A stretch of 64,000 nucleotides of DNA, taken from Pseudomonadota bacterium. Its GTDB lineage: Bacteria > Desulfobacterota > Desulfobacteria > Desulfobacterales > Desulfobacteraceae. The stretch covers positions 62,001 to 126,000 of the forward strand of contig JAHJLV010000047.1 of NCBI GenBank assembly GCA_018821535.1, read 5' to 3'. A program made the translations under genes and the position numbers. Shown in pieces: positions 1 through 8,728 of the stretch; positions within the stretch are counted from its first letter, which is position 1; each line of letters starts with the position of its first letter. The notes below the pieces were generated by a model that was given only the letters and a program-made list of their open reading frames with translations, was not told the origin of the DNA and ran no database searches.

Positions 1-1422
1 TGGGATATTACACAACGGCAGCAGGCGGAAAACCAGATTCGCAGACTGGCCCTTTATGACCCGCTGACCGGCCTTGCAAACCGCCGGCTTTTAAAAGACC
101 GTATTGCCCATGCCATTGCCACCTCAAGACGCAATCTCAATTATGGTGCCATTATCATGCTGGATATGGATAATTTTAAGAATCTGAATGACACCAAGGG
201 ACATAACGTCGGAGATGCCCTTTTGATAGAGGTGGCCAAACGGCTTACAACCTGTGTCCGGGAGACAGATACCATTGCCCGGCTGGGGGGTGATGAATTT
301 GTTGTGGTTCTTGAATGGCTTGCCGGTGAAAAAGAAAAAGCGCATGAAAAAGCCATGGAAGTGGCACAGAAAATTCGAAAATCATTAAAGGAAAATTATG
401 TTTTATCGGACCAGTCCCATATACATCATGCCAGTGCCTCAGTGGGTGTTGCACTCTTCAAGGGAGGGCTTAAAGACGTCAGTGAACTGCTCAAACGGGC
501 TGATGTGGCCATGTATGAAGCCAAGGATCTGGGAAGAAACCGGGTTTGCTTTTACAACGAGGTCAGACAAGCTGTTATTGACAAAAACAGCAAGCTGGCC
601 CACGATATGCAGCTGGCCATAAACAATCAGGAATTTGAGCTTTTCCTTCAGCCCCAGGTGGATGCCCAAGGCAGACTTTGCAGTGCGGAAGCGCTGATCC
701 GGTGGATGCCTCCGGGAAAAGATCCTGTATCTCCGGGTGCTTTTATCCCGGTTGCCGAAAGCACCGGGCTGATCATTCCAATCGGGGAATGGGTTCTGGA
801 AACAGCCTGCTCGTATCTTTTAAACCTTTCCTCGGGCAGTTTGCCGGAGGATTTTTCCATTGCCGTGAATATCAGTGCCCGCCAGCTTAATGACGACCTG
901 TTTATTGAAAAAGTCAGAAAGATTATTACTGAAAAAAAAGTAGACACCAGAAGGCTGAAGTTTGAATTAACAGAAACCAGCCTGGTTCAGGATCTTCATC
1001 GGGGCAATGCTATCCTTACTGAACTTCGGGACATGGGCCTGAGCATTGAACTGGATGATTTCGGGACCGGATATTCGTCGCTGAATGCATTGAACAACCT
1101 GCCGCTGAATACCCTCAAAATAGACCGTTCACTGGTAAACGGGGTTGAATCGGACAAGTCCAGCAGTGCCATTGTCCGTGCCGTGATTGCCATGGCAAAA
1201 GCCATGTCTCTGACAACGATTGCAGAAGGGGTTGAAACCCAATTTCAACGCGATTTTCTAATTTCTGAAGGGTGCGATATCCTGCAGGGATTTCTTTATG
1301 CCCGTCCCATGCCCTATGATGATTTTATAAAATTCGTTGAAAATTATAATCCGACGTTTGAAACCCTGCCAGATCAAAAAGATATTTCACCGATCTGTCA
1401 TGCTTCTTCCTGTTCTGCATAA
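1..1422 (+). CDS. GGDEF-EAL c-di-GMP turnover protein, 5' end outside window
   Basis: The reading frame is open to base 1, so the gene begins before the window; the ATG at 157 is internal. The visible part starts with the tail of a PAS domain (DITQRQ), then a GGDEF domain with an intact RLGGDEF at 286-300 and an inhibitory-site RETD five residues before it. An EAL domain follows with EAL at 688-696 and the usual catalytic landmarks: NISARQL, ELTETS, DDFGTGYSSL, KIDRSLV, AEGVET and QGFLYARPM. Both halves look competent, so it could make or degrade cyclic di-GMP; such tandem proteins often act mainly as phosphodiesterases with the GGDEF half as a GTP sensor. The input is presumably read by the PAS domain. 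The N-terminal length is unknown. Confidence 0.93.
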   Translation, partial: WDITQRQQAENQIRRLALYDPLTGLANRRLLKDRIAHAIATSRRNLNYGAIIMLDMDNFKNLNDTKGHNVGDALLIEVAKRLTTCVRETDTIARLGGDEFVVVLEWLAGEKEKAHEKAMEVAQKIRKSLKENYVLSDQSHIHHASASVGVALFKGGLKDVSELLKRADVAMYEAKDLGRNRVCFYNEVRQAVIDKNSKLAHDMQLAINNQEFELFLQPQVDAQGRLCSAEALIRWMPPGKDPVSPGAFIPVAESTGLIIPIGEWVLETACSYLLNLSSGSLPEDFSIAVNISARQLNDDLFIEKVRKIITEKKVDTRRLKFELTETSLVQDLHRGNAILTELRDMGLSIELDDFGTGYSSLNALNNLPLNTLKIDRSLVNGVESDKSSSAIVRAVIAMAKAMSLTTIAEGVETQFQRDFLISEGCDILQGFLYARPMPYDDFIKFVENYNPTFETLPDQKDISPICHASSCSA

Positions 1423-1536
1423 AAAAACAGGCTGAAAATAATATTTCTGCATTGATCTTTTAAAAAGATGCTTATCTTTGTGCCTTGAGTTCTAAAAGCA
1501 ACTTCACCTTTTAACAGAATTTAACACAGGCACATC

Positions 1537-2187
1537 ATGTCATCCCTGCGCATCCGTTATCAAACCATTGAGTTCGATGACATTGATATTCATGTCCGAA
1601 CCTTACGTGACAGCCAGCAATTCTGTGATGATGACGGGATAGCCGAAAAACTGGGAATCTCATCCGCAACATGGCCCTTGTTTGGCATTGTCTGGGATTC
1701 CAGTCTGGTTCTGGCTCATTTTTTGTCTGACTTTGACATTCTGGGAAAACGAATTCTGGAGGTGGGTTGCGGCATCGGTCTGACCAGTCTGTTATTAAAT
1801 CACCGTCTTGCAGATATTACAGCCACAGATTACCATCCTGAAGCCAATACTTTTTTGCTGGAGAATATAAAGCTCAATAAAGGAAGAAACATCCCGTTTA
1901 TCCGCACCGGATGGGCAGATGAAGAAAGTGCGCTTGGCAGATTTGATCTTATTATCGGCAGTGACCTTCTGTATGAACGCAATCATGCTCAGCTTCTGTC
2001 CGGATTTATTAATCAGCATGCAAACTCTTCGTGCGAAATCATTGTTGTGGATCCCGGAAGAGGCAATCATGCTCCTTTCAGCAAAAAAATGGTAACCCTG
2101 GGCTATTCCCATACCCAGAGCAGACCTGTGACTTGTGCATATCTGACAACGCCGTTCAAAGGACAAATCCTGCGCTACACCAGATAA
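1537..2187 (+). CDS. Class I SAM-dependent methyltransferase, lysine methyltransferase-like
   Basis: A 216-residue protein with a Rossmann methyltransferase core: the SAM-binding motif LEVGCGIGLTSL, an acidic loop ATDYHPEA after strand 2, and the motif DLIIGSDLLYE after strand 4. The preceding WPLFGIVWDSSLVLA resembles the entry to the METTL21/methyltransferase-16 family, which modifies protein lysines, but the target cannot be read from sequence. The ATG at 1537 follows an A/T-rich leader without a strong Shine-Dalgarno. It stands alone between two signalling genes on the same strand. Confidence 0.8.
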   Translation: MSSLRIRYQTIEFDDIDIHVRTLRDSQQFCDDDGIAEKLGISSATWPLFGIVWDSSLVLAHFLSDFDILGKRILEVGCGIGLTSLLLNHRLADITATDYHPEANTFLLENIKLNKGRNIPFIRTGWADEESALGRFDLIIGSDLLYERNHAQLLSGFINQHANSSCEIIVVDPGRGNHAPFSKKMVTLGYSHTQSRPVTCAYLTTPFKGQILRYTR

Positions 2188-2264
2188 TTTTATTTTCATG
2201 AATCAAACAGCTTACAGGTGCCTTCCCTGACGGGTTTTATGGCCTGACTGTTTTATCGCTGTGC

Positions 2265-2295
2265 TTGACAAAACGATTCCGAATCGTTTTAATAT
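2265..2295 (+). promoter_or_regulatory. Promoter with a 10-bp palindromic operator between -35 and -10
   Basis: TTGACA at 2265-2270 is a consensus -35 box; TTTAAT (2288-2293) or TAATAT (2290-2295) serves as -10 at 17-19 bp. Between them lies a perfect inverted repeat with arms AAAACGATTC (2270-2279) and GAATCGTTTT (2281-2290) around one central base. A repressor bound here would block RNA polymerase. The likely target is the hybrid kinase at 2341. The regulator is not identifiable in the window. Confidence 0.6.
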
Positions 2296-2340
2296 GAACA
2301 ATAATCCGGTCATTTCTCATCAATTAAAAAGGAGTTCTTC

Positions 2341-5133
2341 TTGTATTTAACACAGGAAAAAAATCCATGGCGAATTTTATTTATTGAAATTCAGGTGGAA
2401 ATTGATGAAATACTGAAAAAAAATTTAGACTTGCTGGTGTCCGGCCCTGAGGGTGAGTCAATAAAAATCATCCGTGCAGCAAAGATTTCCCGGGCGCTTG
2501 AATTAATTAAATCAAAAGCTTTTGATGCTGCTGTTTTAAATCCGGGCAGAGGCCCGAAAAAAAGTCTGGAAAAAATTAGAAAAATCCACGATGCAGATCA
2601 AGACATGGCCATCATTCTTCTGGCAGATAGAGAATACCCGGAATGGGCCCGAAAATCTCTTGATTTCAACATCAGAGGATATCTGCCGCTTCATGCACTG
2701 GATAAAGGATTGATTTGCCAGACAATCTCAATGGCTGTGCTAAAATCAGGACAGGAAAAAAAGAACCGTTTTATCGAAAAAAAATATACCCATATCATTG
2801 ACGAACTTCCGGATGCCTATTTTGAAATGAGTCCGGATGGCCGATATACCTATCTTAACAAGGCCGCAGAACACCACTTCGGACGTCCGGGAAAAACACT
2901 TGTTAATACAAAGGCTGTAGACCTTACCCCGGAACATCTGCGTAATTCTGCCGTTGAAATGTACTCCAGTATATACGCAGAAAAAACAGGCCCGCAGATT
3001 TACAGCAGTGAGATTTTCCGGCAGGACGGCTCAAAATTTTTTATTGAGGTTGCTGTGGCCTGCATGAAGGGACAGAATGGCAAACCCATTGGTTTTTTCG
3101 GTATATCACGGGATGTGACTGAAAAAAAGATAGCCCAGGAAAAACTGAAGGAAAGCGAAGAAAAACATCGCACAATTATCGAAAATATGGAGGATGCCTA
3201 TTTTGAAATGAGTTTTGACGGTTATCTGACATTTTTCAGTGATTCGCTTTGCACCATGCTGGGCTACAGCAAAGAAGAGCTGACCGGCTTGCATGTCTCA
3301 AAATATATAGATGAAAAAACACGGATAAAGACAAATAAAATTTTTGCAGGAATTGCAAAAACAAAAAAGCCTGGATTCCTTCACTATGAAATCATTCGAA
3401 AAGACGGGGCTGTCAGATATCATGAGGCAACGGTTGCCATGATTCTGGACAAAAACGGCATTGGCACAGGATTCAGGGGAGTTTCCAGGGATGCCACAAT
3501 GAAGCAGGAAACCATGGTTGCCCTGGAAGATGCCAGAAAAAACGCAGAAATGGCAAGTCAGGCCAAAAGCGAATTTCTGGCCAATATGAGTCATGAAATC
3601 AGAACCCCCATGAACGGCGTTCTGGGAATGTATAATCTGCTGTTTGACACCGATCTGACTGCTGAACAGTCCGATTATGTTGAAACCGGGAAAAGAAGTG
3701 CTGAAGGACTTTTATCCATCATCAATGATATTCTTGATTTTTCAAAAATAGAGGCCGGGAAACTGGACATTGAAAATATTGATTTTGACCTGAGAAAATC
3801 CATTGATGAAATTGTTGCTCTGCCAGCGGTTCAGGCCCATGCCAAAGGACTTGAATTTGTCTACGAAATCGAAAATGATGTGCCTGCCCTGCTTAAAGGC
3901 GATCCCGGACGAATCCGTCAGATCATCATAAATTTATGCACCAATGCCATTAAATTTACACATACAGGTGAAATCTTTTTTGCCATCAAGCTGATAAAAG
4001 AAACACCAACCCATGTAGATCTGTCTTTCATTGTCAAAGATACCGGCATCGGTATTTCCAAAAAAGATCAGAAAAGACTGTTCAATTCATTTGAACAGGT
4101 GGATGCATCAACCACCAGAAAGTATGGGGGGACAGGTCTGGGACTCACCATCTCAAAGAATCTGGTGGAACTGATGGGCGGCAAAATCGGGTTAAAAAGC
4201 AGCCCGGAAAAAGGTTCTCAATTTTTTTTCAACCTTGTTTTTGAAAAACAGTCCGATGCAGAAGAAAGAAATTTTAAACATCTTGAAAGCATTCAAAACA
4301 AACGGATTCTGATTGTTGATGATAACCAGACCAATCTGGATATTCTCACCCGGTATCTTTCCCACTGGGGATGCACATCTGATATGGCAATAAGCGCTGA
4401 TATGGCACTATCCTTGATGCATGCTGTTGCAAAAGCCGGGGCACCATATGATATTGTGATCTCGGATATGCTGATGCCGGAAATAGATGGCGCCCAGTTG
4501 GGCAGAACGATCAAAGCAGATCCCTGGCTTAAATCTTCCCGGTTGATCATGCTTACATCCCAGGGACTTCGGGGGGATGCTGCCAGAATGAAAGCCATCG
4601 GTTTTGAAGGATATCTGAATAAACCGGTTCGCAGATCACTTTTATATGACTGTTTGATAACAGTGCTGAATCAGCATGAGGCAAACGACCCTGCAAATGA
4701 CAGGGACAAACCGCTTGTTACCTCATATCGTATCTCAGAAGAGAAAAAGAAGCAGCTAAAGATTCTTCTGGCAGAGGATAACAAAATCAACCAGAAAGTA
4801 GCGCTCTCGCTTTTAAAAAAAATCGGTTATACGGCAGATGCTGTTGAAAACGGGGTTTTGGCAATTCAGGCCTTGGAACAAAAAGACTATCATCTTGTGC
4901 TTATGGATGTTCAAATGCCGGAGATGGACGGCATCAGCGCAACAAAATTCATTCGAAGTCCTGAATCAAAGGTAAAAAACCACAAGGTTATCATCATTGC
5001 CATGACAGCCCATGCCATGAAAAAAGATCGCGATCTTTGTCTTGCCGCCGGGATGAACGATTATATCTCAAAGCCCATCAAACCCGGAACATTGATGGAT
5101 GCAATTGAAAAAACTGCAAAGCTTATGTTGTAA
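2341..5133 (+). CDS. Hybrid sensor histidine kinase (pseudo-REC, 2 PAS, HisKA, HATPase, 2 REC)
   Basis: A 930-residue cytoplasmic hybrid kinase. It starts at TTG 2341 behind AAAGGAG at 2328-2334. Domains in order: a degenerate N-terminal receiver (about 10-125) whose phospho-acceptor position reads AAVLNPG, Asn in place of Asp; two PAS domains (about 145-265 and 275-395), both with the core DAYFEMS; HisKA with SHEIRTPMNG (His418); HATPase with NLCTNAIKFT, DTGIGI and GGTGLGL; receiver 1 with ISDMLMP (Asp709); receiver 2 with LMDVQMP (Asp856). There is no membrane segment and no HPt domain, so phosphate transfer needs a separate HPt protein. Transcription likely starts at the palindrome-covered promoter just upstream. 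The signal is unknown. Confidence 0.93.
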   Translation: MYLTQEKNPWRILFIEIQVEIDEILKKNLDLLVSGPEGESIKIIRAAKISRALELIKSKAFDAAVLNPGRGPKKSLEKIRKIHDADQDMAIILLADREYPEWARKSLDFNIRGYLPLHALDKGLICQTISMAVLKSGQEKKNRFIEKKYTHIIDELPDAYFEMSPDGRYTYLNKAAEHHFGRPGKTLVNTKAVDLTPEHLRNSAVEMYSSIYAEKTGPQIYSSEIFRQDGSKFFIEVAVACMKGQNGKPIGFFGISRDVTEKKIAQEKLKESEEKHRTIIENMEDAYFEMSFDGYLTFFSDSLCTMLGYSKEELTGLHVSKYIDEKTRIKTNKIFAGIAKTKKPGFLHYEIIRKDGAVRYHEATVAMILDKNGIGTGFRGVSRDATMKQETMVALEDARKNAEMASQAKSEFLANMSHEIRTPMNGVLGMYNLLFDTDLTAEQSDYVETGKRSAEGLLSIINDILDFSKIEAGKLDIENIDFDLRKSIDEIVALPAVQAHAKGLEFVYEIENDVPALLKGDPGRIRQIIINLCTNAIKFTHTGEIFFAIKLIKETPTHVDLSFIVKDTGIGISKKDQKRLFNSFEQVDASTTRKYGGTGLGLTISKNLVELMGGKIGLKSSPEKGSQFFFNLVFEKQSDAEERNFKHLESIQNKRILIVDDNQTNLDILTRYLSHWGCTSDMAISADMALSLMHAVAKAGAPYDIVISDMLMPEIDGAQLGRTIKADPWLKSSRLIMLTSQGLRGDAARMKAIGFEGYLNKPVRRSLLYDCLITVLNQHEANDPANDRDKPLVTSYRISEEKKKQLKILLAEDNKINQKVALSLLKKIGYTADAVENGVLAIQALEQKDYHLVLMDVQMPEMDGISATKFIRSPESKVKNHKVIIIAMTAHAMKKDRDLCLAAGMNDYISKPIKPGTLMDAIEKTAKLML

Positions 5134-5167
5134 AAAATCCATATTAAAAATAAAAGATTGCCTCGGA

Positions 5168-5974
5168 TCAGCTCATGACAGAGCCGCCGTCAACATTGAT
5201 GGCCTGGCCGGTAATATTCCGGGCTGCCTCGGAAGAAAGAAACAAAATCACATTGGCAATATCTTCTTCAGTCTGTTCGCGTTTCAGCGGACAATATCTG
5301 TCCACCATGTCCAGAAAAAATTCCCGGGGTGTTTTACCCAGTTTTTGGGCCATCTGTTTAACCGGTTCACTTTCATCATAGATGGGTGTCCATATCCAGC
5401 CCGGACACACCACATTGACATTGATATTAAATCTTGCCACTTCTTGTGCCAATGTCTGGGACAGATTATTCACCGCAGCTTTTGAGGCGGCATAATGAAT
5501 CAGACCTGGCGTGGGCTTTCTTCCGGAAACCGAGGACACATTTACAATCTTGCCTGCTTTTTTCGGCACAAATATATCCAATGCAGCTTTACAACAGTTT
5601 ACAATGCCTTTGACATTCACTTCATAGGCAAGATCCCAGCTTTCCAGATCAATCCTGCCAAAGGGTTTAAAGCCCTGACCGCTTATTCCGGCGGAATTCA
5701 CAAGAATATCCACTGTGCCGAATGTCTCCTGCGCCTCCTTGAACAGCGCATCAACAGATTCTCTGTCTGTCACATCAAGATGAATAAACCGGGCGCAATC
5801 CGGATGTGATGCATTCATCAGGGCGGCTGTTTCCTGGCCCTGTTCAATTTTAAGATCGCCGATAACAATCTTTGCTCCGGCCGCTGCATATTGAATGGCT
5901 GTTTGCTTGCCCAGACCGCCTGCAGCACCGGTAATGACAACTGATTTATCTTTAAACTCATCACTGAAATTCAT
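5168..5974 (-). CDS. Short-chain dehydrogenase/reductase (SDR), catabolic block
   Basis: A 268-residue classical SDR that interconverts an alcohol and a ketone with NAD(P). The cofactor motif TGAAGGLG is at 15-22, NSAG begins at 93, and the catalytic tetrad is Asn120, Ser148, Tyr161 (YAASK) and Lys165. An acidic residue after strand 2 (IGDLK) favours NAD(H). It ends the leftward catabolic block, directly after the 4-hydroxybutyryl-CoA dehydratase-like gene, so a hydroxyacyl-CoA or 4-hydroxyacid substrate is plausible; this is inference. Its ATG follows a GGAGGG Shine-Dalgarno, placed right behind a hairpin with a T-tract (5995-6032). Confidence 0.9.
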   Translation of the reverse strand: MNFSDEFKDKSVVITGAAGGLGKQTAIQYAAAGAKIVIGDLKIEQGQETAALMNASHPDCARFIHLDVTDRESVDALFKEAQETFGTVDILVNSAGISGQGFKPFGRIDLESWDLAYEVNVKGIVNCCKAALDIFVPKKAGKIVNVSSVSGRKPTPGLIHYAASKAAVNNLSQTLAQEVARFNINVNVVCPGWIWTPIYDESEPVKQMAQKLGKTPREFFLDMVDRYCPLKREQTEEDIANVILFLSSEAARNITGQAINVDGGSVMS

Positions 5975-5994
5975 GGCAGCCCTCCATAAAAAAT

Positions 5995-6035
5995 AAACGG
6001 CCCGTAAACATATTGGACATGTTCACGGGCCGAAA
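5995..6035 (-). terminator. Hairpin with T-tract between dehydratase and SDR genes
   Basis: CGGCCCGT (5998-6005) pairs with ACGGGCCG (6025-6032), with a partly paired inner stem. Read on the minus strand it is followed by TTTATTTTTT and then directly by the SDR Shine-Dalgarno. It looks like an intrinsic terminator that could lower SDR expression, or an mRNA processing and stability element. Confidence 0.6.
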
Positions 6036-6043
6036 CAGTTTAC

Positions 6044-7543
6044 TTATTTTTCAATTTTATCAGCCAGTGCTTCACGGTCTCCACCGCTCATACCGGCAAT
6101 GTAGCGCACCAGTTTTTTGCGGGATTCAATATCATACTGGGTGGTAATGGCAATCTGTTCCATAATCGGAGAACCGCCGCCATGATAATTACCCATATTG
6201 GTGATACCGCCCATGGCAGAACACAGCACATCTCCCATATACCGCCACAGCTGTGCCTGATCTTCCACAGCCATGTTGGGATTACGCTTGGTATATCTCA
6301 TCAGCAGTTCGCCTGTTTCCGGGTTGACAAAATCCTTTTCATGGGGAAAGGTTGCCACAACACCGCCTGAAATATCACACAGCATTTCAGCTTCCCTGTA
6401 TACCGCTTCTCCGGACAGGCATCGTCCGACATTACAGTAGATGGAATGCGGAATATACGAACCTGGTCCATAGGGTTTAAATCCGACACCCGGAATATAG
6501 ACTTCGGGTTTGCCCAGGTCAGAGGCGGTATAACCGGCAGCATATCCCAGTTCCGTGGTCATGATAATTTCTGCCAGCTTTTCTCTGACATGCTCGGCTT
6601 TATGCACATTATTGGCTTCAGCAGCCAGTGCAGCTGTTCCCAGCATGATATCGCCGATGGCAGGTTTACAGCCGGAATATGAATGTCGATGAAATAATGC
6701 AAACAACAGGGCCAGAACACCGCCGTGCTGATGTTCACCCGCCAGAAACACCCTGTCCCAGGGAATAAAACAATTATCAAAAATCAGATAAGAGTCTGTG
6801 GCACCATGGGCAAATCCTCTGGGGAAATGTTCGCGTTCACGCAGATTATGAATGGTCACCACCTGTTTTAAACCGTCATAATCAGCAGGAACTGCAAAGG
6901 CCACGGCATAATCACTGTCGTCTTTGCGCAGTGCGCGGGTCGGAAATACCAGAATTTCATCGGCCACTGAGGCTTCAGAAATATGCAGTTTACACCCTTC
7001 CACAATAATACCGTCTTTGGTGCGTTCTTTGATCCGGACATAGGCACCCGGGTCCGGCTGTTCTGCAGGGCGCAGCATGCGATCCCCTTTTGTGTCGGTC
7101 TGGGCACCAGCTGCCACCAGATCTTCCGTCTGAAAACGGGTCAGCCATTTTTTGAAATTTTCATGATACTGGGTTTCGCCTTTATTCATCTTGTCTGCTT
7201 CGTAGGACACATTATACACGGCATTGGTGGAATCAATACCCATGCAGCGCTGGATGCATCCGCCAACCTTCTGGCAGAGCATACGGGTCATATCCTGTTT
7301 TTTATGAAGATCTTCCTTGTTCTGATGAATATGATTAAATCTATTGATGCGCTCTCCTGTCAGATGCGAAATCGCTGTGCACAGATCCTGGTTTTCCGGT
7401 TTAAGTGCTTCATCATACGTTGTGCCGATGGTATTCAGACATGCCATCTGAATTTCGTCTGCACGGTCAATACGTTCTCCGTTGAAATACACATTGCGTT
7501 TCATTCTGGAAAGACCGTCAATATACTCCTGTTTTGTTCTCAC
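6044..7543 (-). CDS. 4-hydroxybutyryl-CoA dehydratase-type [4Fe-4S] FAD enzyme
   Basis: A 499-residue member of the 4-hydroxyphenylacetate hydroxylase / 4-hydroxybutyryl-CoA dehydratase (AbfD) superfamily. AbfD uses FAD and an unusual [4Fe-4S] cluster with three Cys and one His ligand for a ketyl-radical dehydration to crotonyl-CoA. All four ligand positions are present at family spacing: Cys96 and Cys100 (CIQRC) and His285 and Cys292 (HRHSYSGC). That separates it from the flavin hydroxylases, which lack them. The start is GTG at 7543 behind GGGGGAG. It lies between two GAAC-type boxes upstream and the SDR downstream. The real substrate may be a different 4-hydroxyacyl-CoA; family assignment is firm, substrate is not. 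Confidence 0.85.
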   Translation of the reverse strand: MRTKQEYIDGLSRMKRNVYFNGERIDRADEIQMACLNTIGTTYDEALKPENQDLCTAISHLTGERINRFNHIHQNKEDLHKKQDMTRMLCQKVGGCIQRCMGIDSTNAVYNVSYEADKMNKGETQYHENFKKWLTRFQTEDLVAAGAQTDTKGDRMLRPAEQPDPGAYVRIKERTKDGIIVEGCKLHISEASVADEILVFPTRALRKDDSDYAVAFAVPADYDGLKQVVTIHNLREREHFPRGFAHGATDSYLIFDNCFIPWDRVFLAGEHQHGGVLALLFALFHRHSYSGCKPAIGDIMLGTAALAAEANNVHKAEHVREKLAEIIMTTELGYAAGYTASDLGKPEVYIPGVGFKPYGPGSYIPHSIYCNVGRCLSGEAVYREAEMLCDISGGVVATFPHEKDFVNPETGELLMRYTKRNPNMAVEDQAQLWRYMGDVLCSAMGGITNMGNYHGGGSPIMEQIAITTQYDIESRKKLVRYIAGMSGGDREALADKIEK

Positions 7544-7578
7544 AATAACTCCCCCTCATATAATAATTATCATTTTTC

Positions 7579-7605
7579 GAACGTTTGTTCTATGAACGTT
7601 TGTTC
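7579..7605 (-). promoter_or_regulatory. Tandem GAAC(N4)GTTC boxes upstream of the dehydratase gene
   Basis: GAACGTTTGTTC occurs twice, at 7579-7590 and 7594-7605, 15 bp apart. Each is an imperfect palindrome (outer GAAC/GTTC). The position 36-62 bases upstream of the GTG start suits a repressor site. A TetR-type regulator is the natural candidate. The core also fits the Gram-positive LexA box, but nothing nearby suggests an SOS gene. Confidence 0.5.
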
Positions 7606-7631
7606 TTTTTTACAGGATATTTATACGAATG

Positions 7632-8714
7632 TCACGTATTTTTCACCCATTTTTTGATATCTTTTTCAAATTCAGCAGACGGCTTCATAAAAATATAGTT
7701 CTCAGGAGACGGCGGTTCTATGGGTTTAGCCCTTTTCTTGAGCACCAGCGTAATCCCCCCGGAAGGGCAATGCGTTGTGCACAAACCGCAGCCGATACAC
7801 TTTTGAAGATTGAGCAGCAGAACCTCTTCACTTATCGTCAAGGCCCCCATGGGGCAGCGATCAATGCAGGCCTCACAAAGGATACAGTCATCTTCTGACA
7901 GATGTGCCTGATAATTTGAACCGGATATTTTTGAAGGTGCTGCGATCTGCTTGAAAATCTTCATACTGCCGCAGCAGTCCGGACAGCAGTTGCACAGACA
8001 TTCCGTGTTCATGCTGTTTCCGCCGCTTTGATGCACAAGTCCTGCCTCGTTGGCCTTTTTGAGTATGGTTCTGGCTTCCTTGCGGTCTATCCAGCGCCCG
8101 ACCCCCAGGCCTTCTATGCAGTATTCTGCATAAAAATCAAAACCGATACAGACTTCCAGAGGTCTTTTGCATCCGGTTTCCAGTGTCTGCATATGTTTTG
8201 CACAGGCACAGGGCATGACCCCGATACGGTCCTTTGAATCTATAATTTTCATCACATCATCAAAGGGCAGCACTGTTTTTGAATCCTCCATGCTCTGGTT
8301 GACCGGAATGGTGCGAAGCGCCTTGCCCTTGGCCACAAAACCGCCGGTAAGATACTGCTCCATAAGGGCTGCAAGCTCTTTGTCTTCCTGAAGCCATGCA
8401 TTGTTTTCGAAAAACCCGTGCATAAAAGGCGCTGCTGCATAAAATTGAATATTATCCACGGTTTTTGGAAAGGTCACCCCTTTTGCGGTCATCTCCCTGA
8501 GCATGACAGCGGTTTCTTCCTGAGTTTTTCCAGCCCGCTGGGCAATCACTGAAACCGGCTCAAGATCACGGGTCATATGAAGATACATCTGTGCTTGGTC
8601 CGGTGTAAAAAGCCGTTCAAGAATTCTCATCTCCACACCGGATTCTGTGGATGGAAATCCAAGGGCATATGAGTCGATCCGCTCCTGCAATAGAGTATAA
8701 ATATTTTTTTCCAT
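7632..8714 (-). CDS. Cysteine-rich protein with C-terminal 2x[4Fe-4S] ferredoxin domain
   Basis: A 360-residue protein. The N-terminal 100 residues are helical and include a winged-helix-like stretch (PVSVIAQRAGKTQEETAVML). The middle holds two cysteine groups (PCACAK...GC...VC and ECLCNCCPDCCG) that could bind further metal. The C-terminus has two ferredoxin motifs, CILCEACIDRCP and CIGCGLCTTHCP, each for one [4Fe-4S] cluster. This architecture is common next to acyl-CoA catabolic genes in anaerobic Desulfobacterota. Here it sits 14 bp after the acyl-CoA dehydrogenase gene and may carry its electrons. The exact function is not known. Confidence 0.8.
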   Translation of the reverse strand: MEKNIYTLLQERIDSYALGFPSTESGVEMRILERLFTPDQAQMYLHMTRDLEPVSVIAQRAGKTQEETAVMLREMTAKGVTFPKTVDNIQFYAAAPFMHGFFENNAWLQEDKELAALMEQYLTGGFVAKGKALRTIPVNQSMEDSKTVLPFDDVMKIIDSKDRIGVMPCACAKHMQTLETGCKRPLEVCIGFDFYAEYCIEGLGVGRWIDRKEARTILKKANEAGLVHQSGGNSMNTECLCNCCPDCCGSMKIFKQIAAPSKISGSNYQAHLSEDDCILCEACIDRCPMGALTISEEVLLLNLQKCIGCGLCTTHCPSGGITLVLKKRAKPIEPPSPENYIFMKPSAEFEKDIKKWVKNT

Positions 8715-8728
8715 AATTTGCCTTTGGA

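Noticed and set aside
6044..7543. 4-hydroxyphenylacetate 3-monooxygenase
   Set aside because: Same superfamily, but the three Cys and one His cluster ligands of the dehydratase are all present and the setting is anaerobic.
7579..7605. LexA (SOS) boxes
   Set aside because: The GAAC/GTTC core fits Gram-positive LexA sites, but the gene controlled is metabolic and no SOS gene is near; a TetR-type site is more likely.
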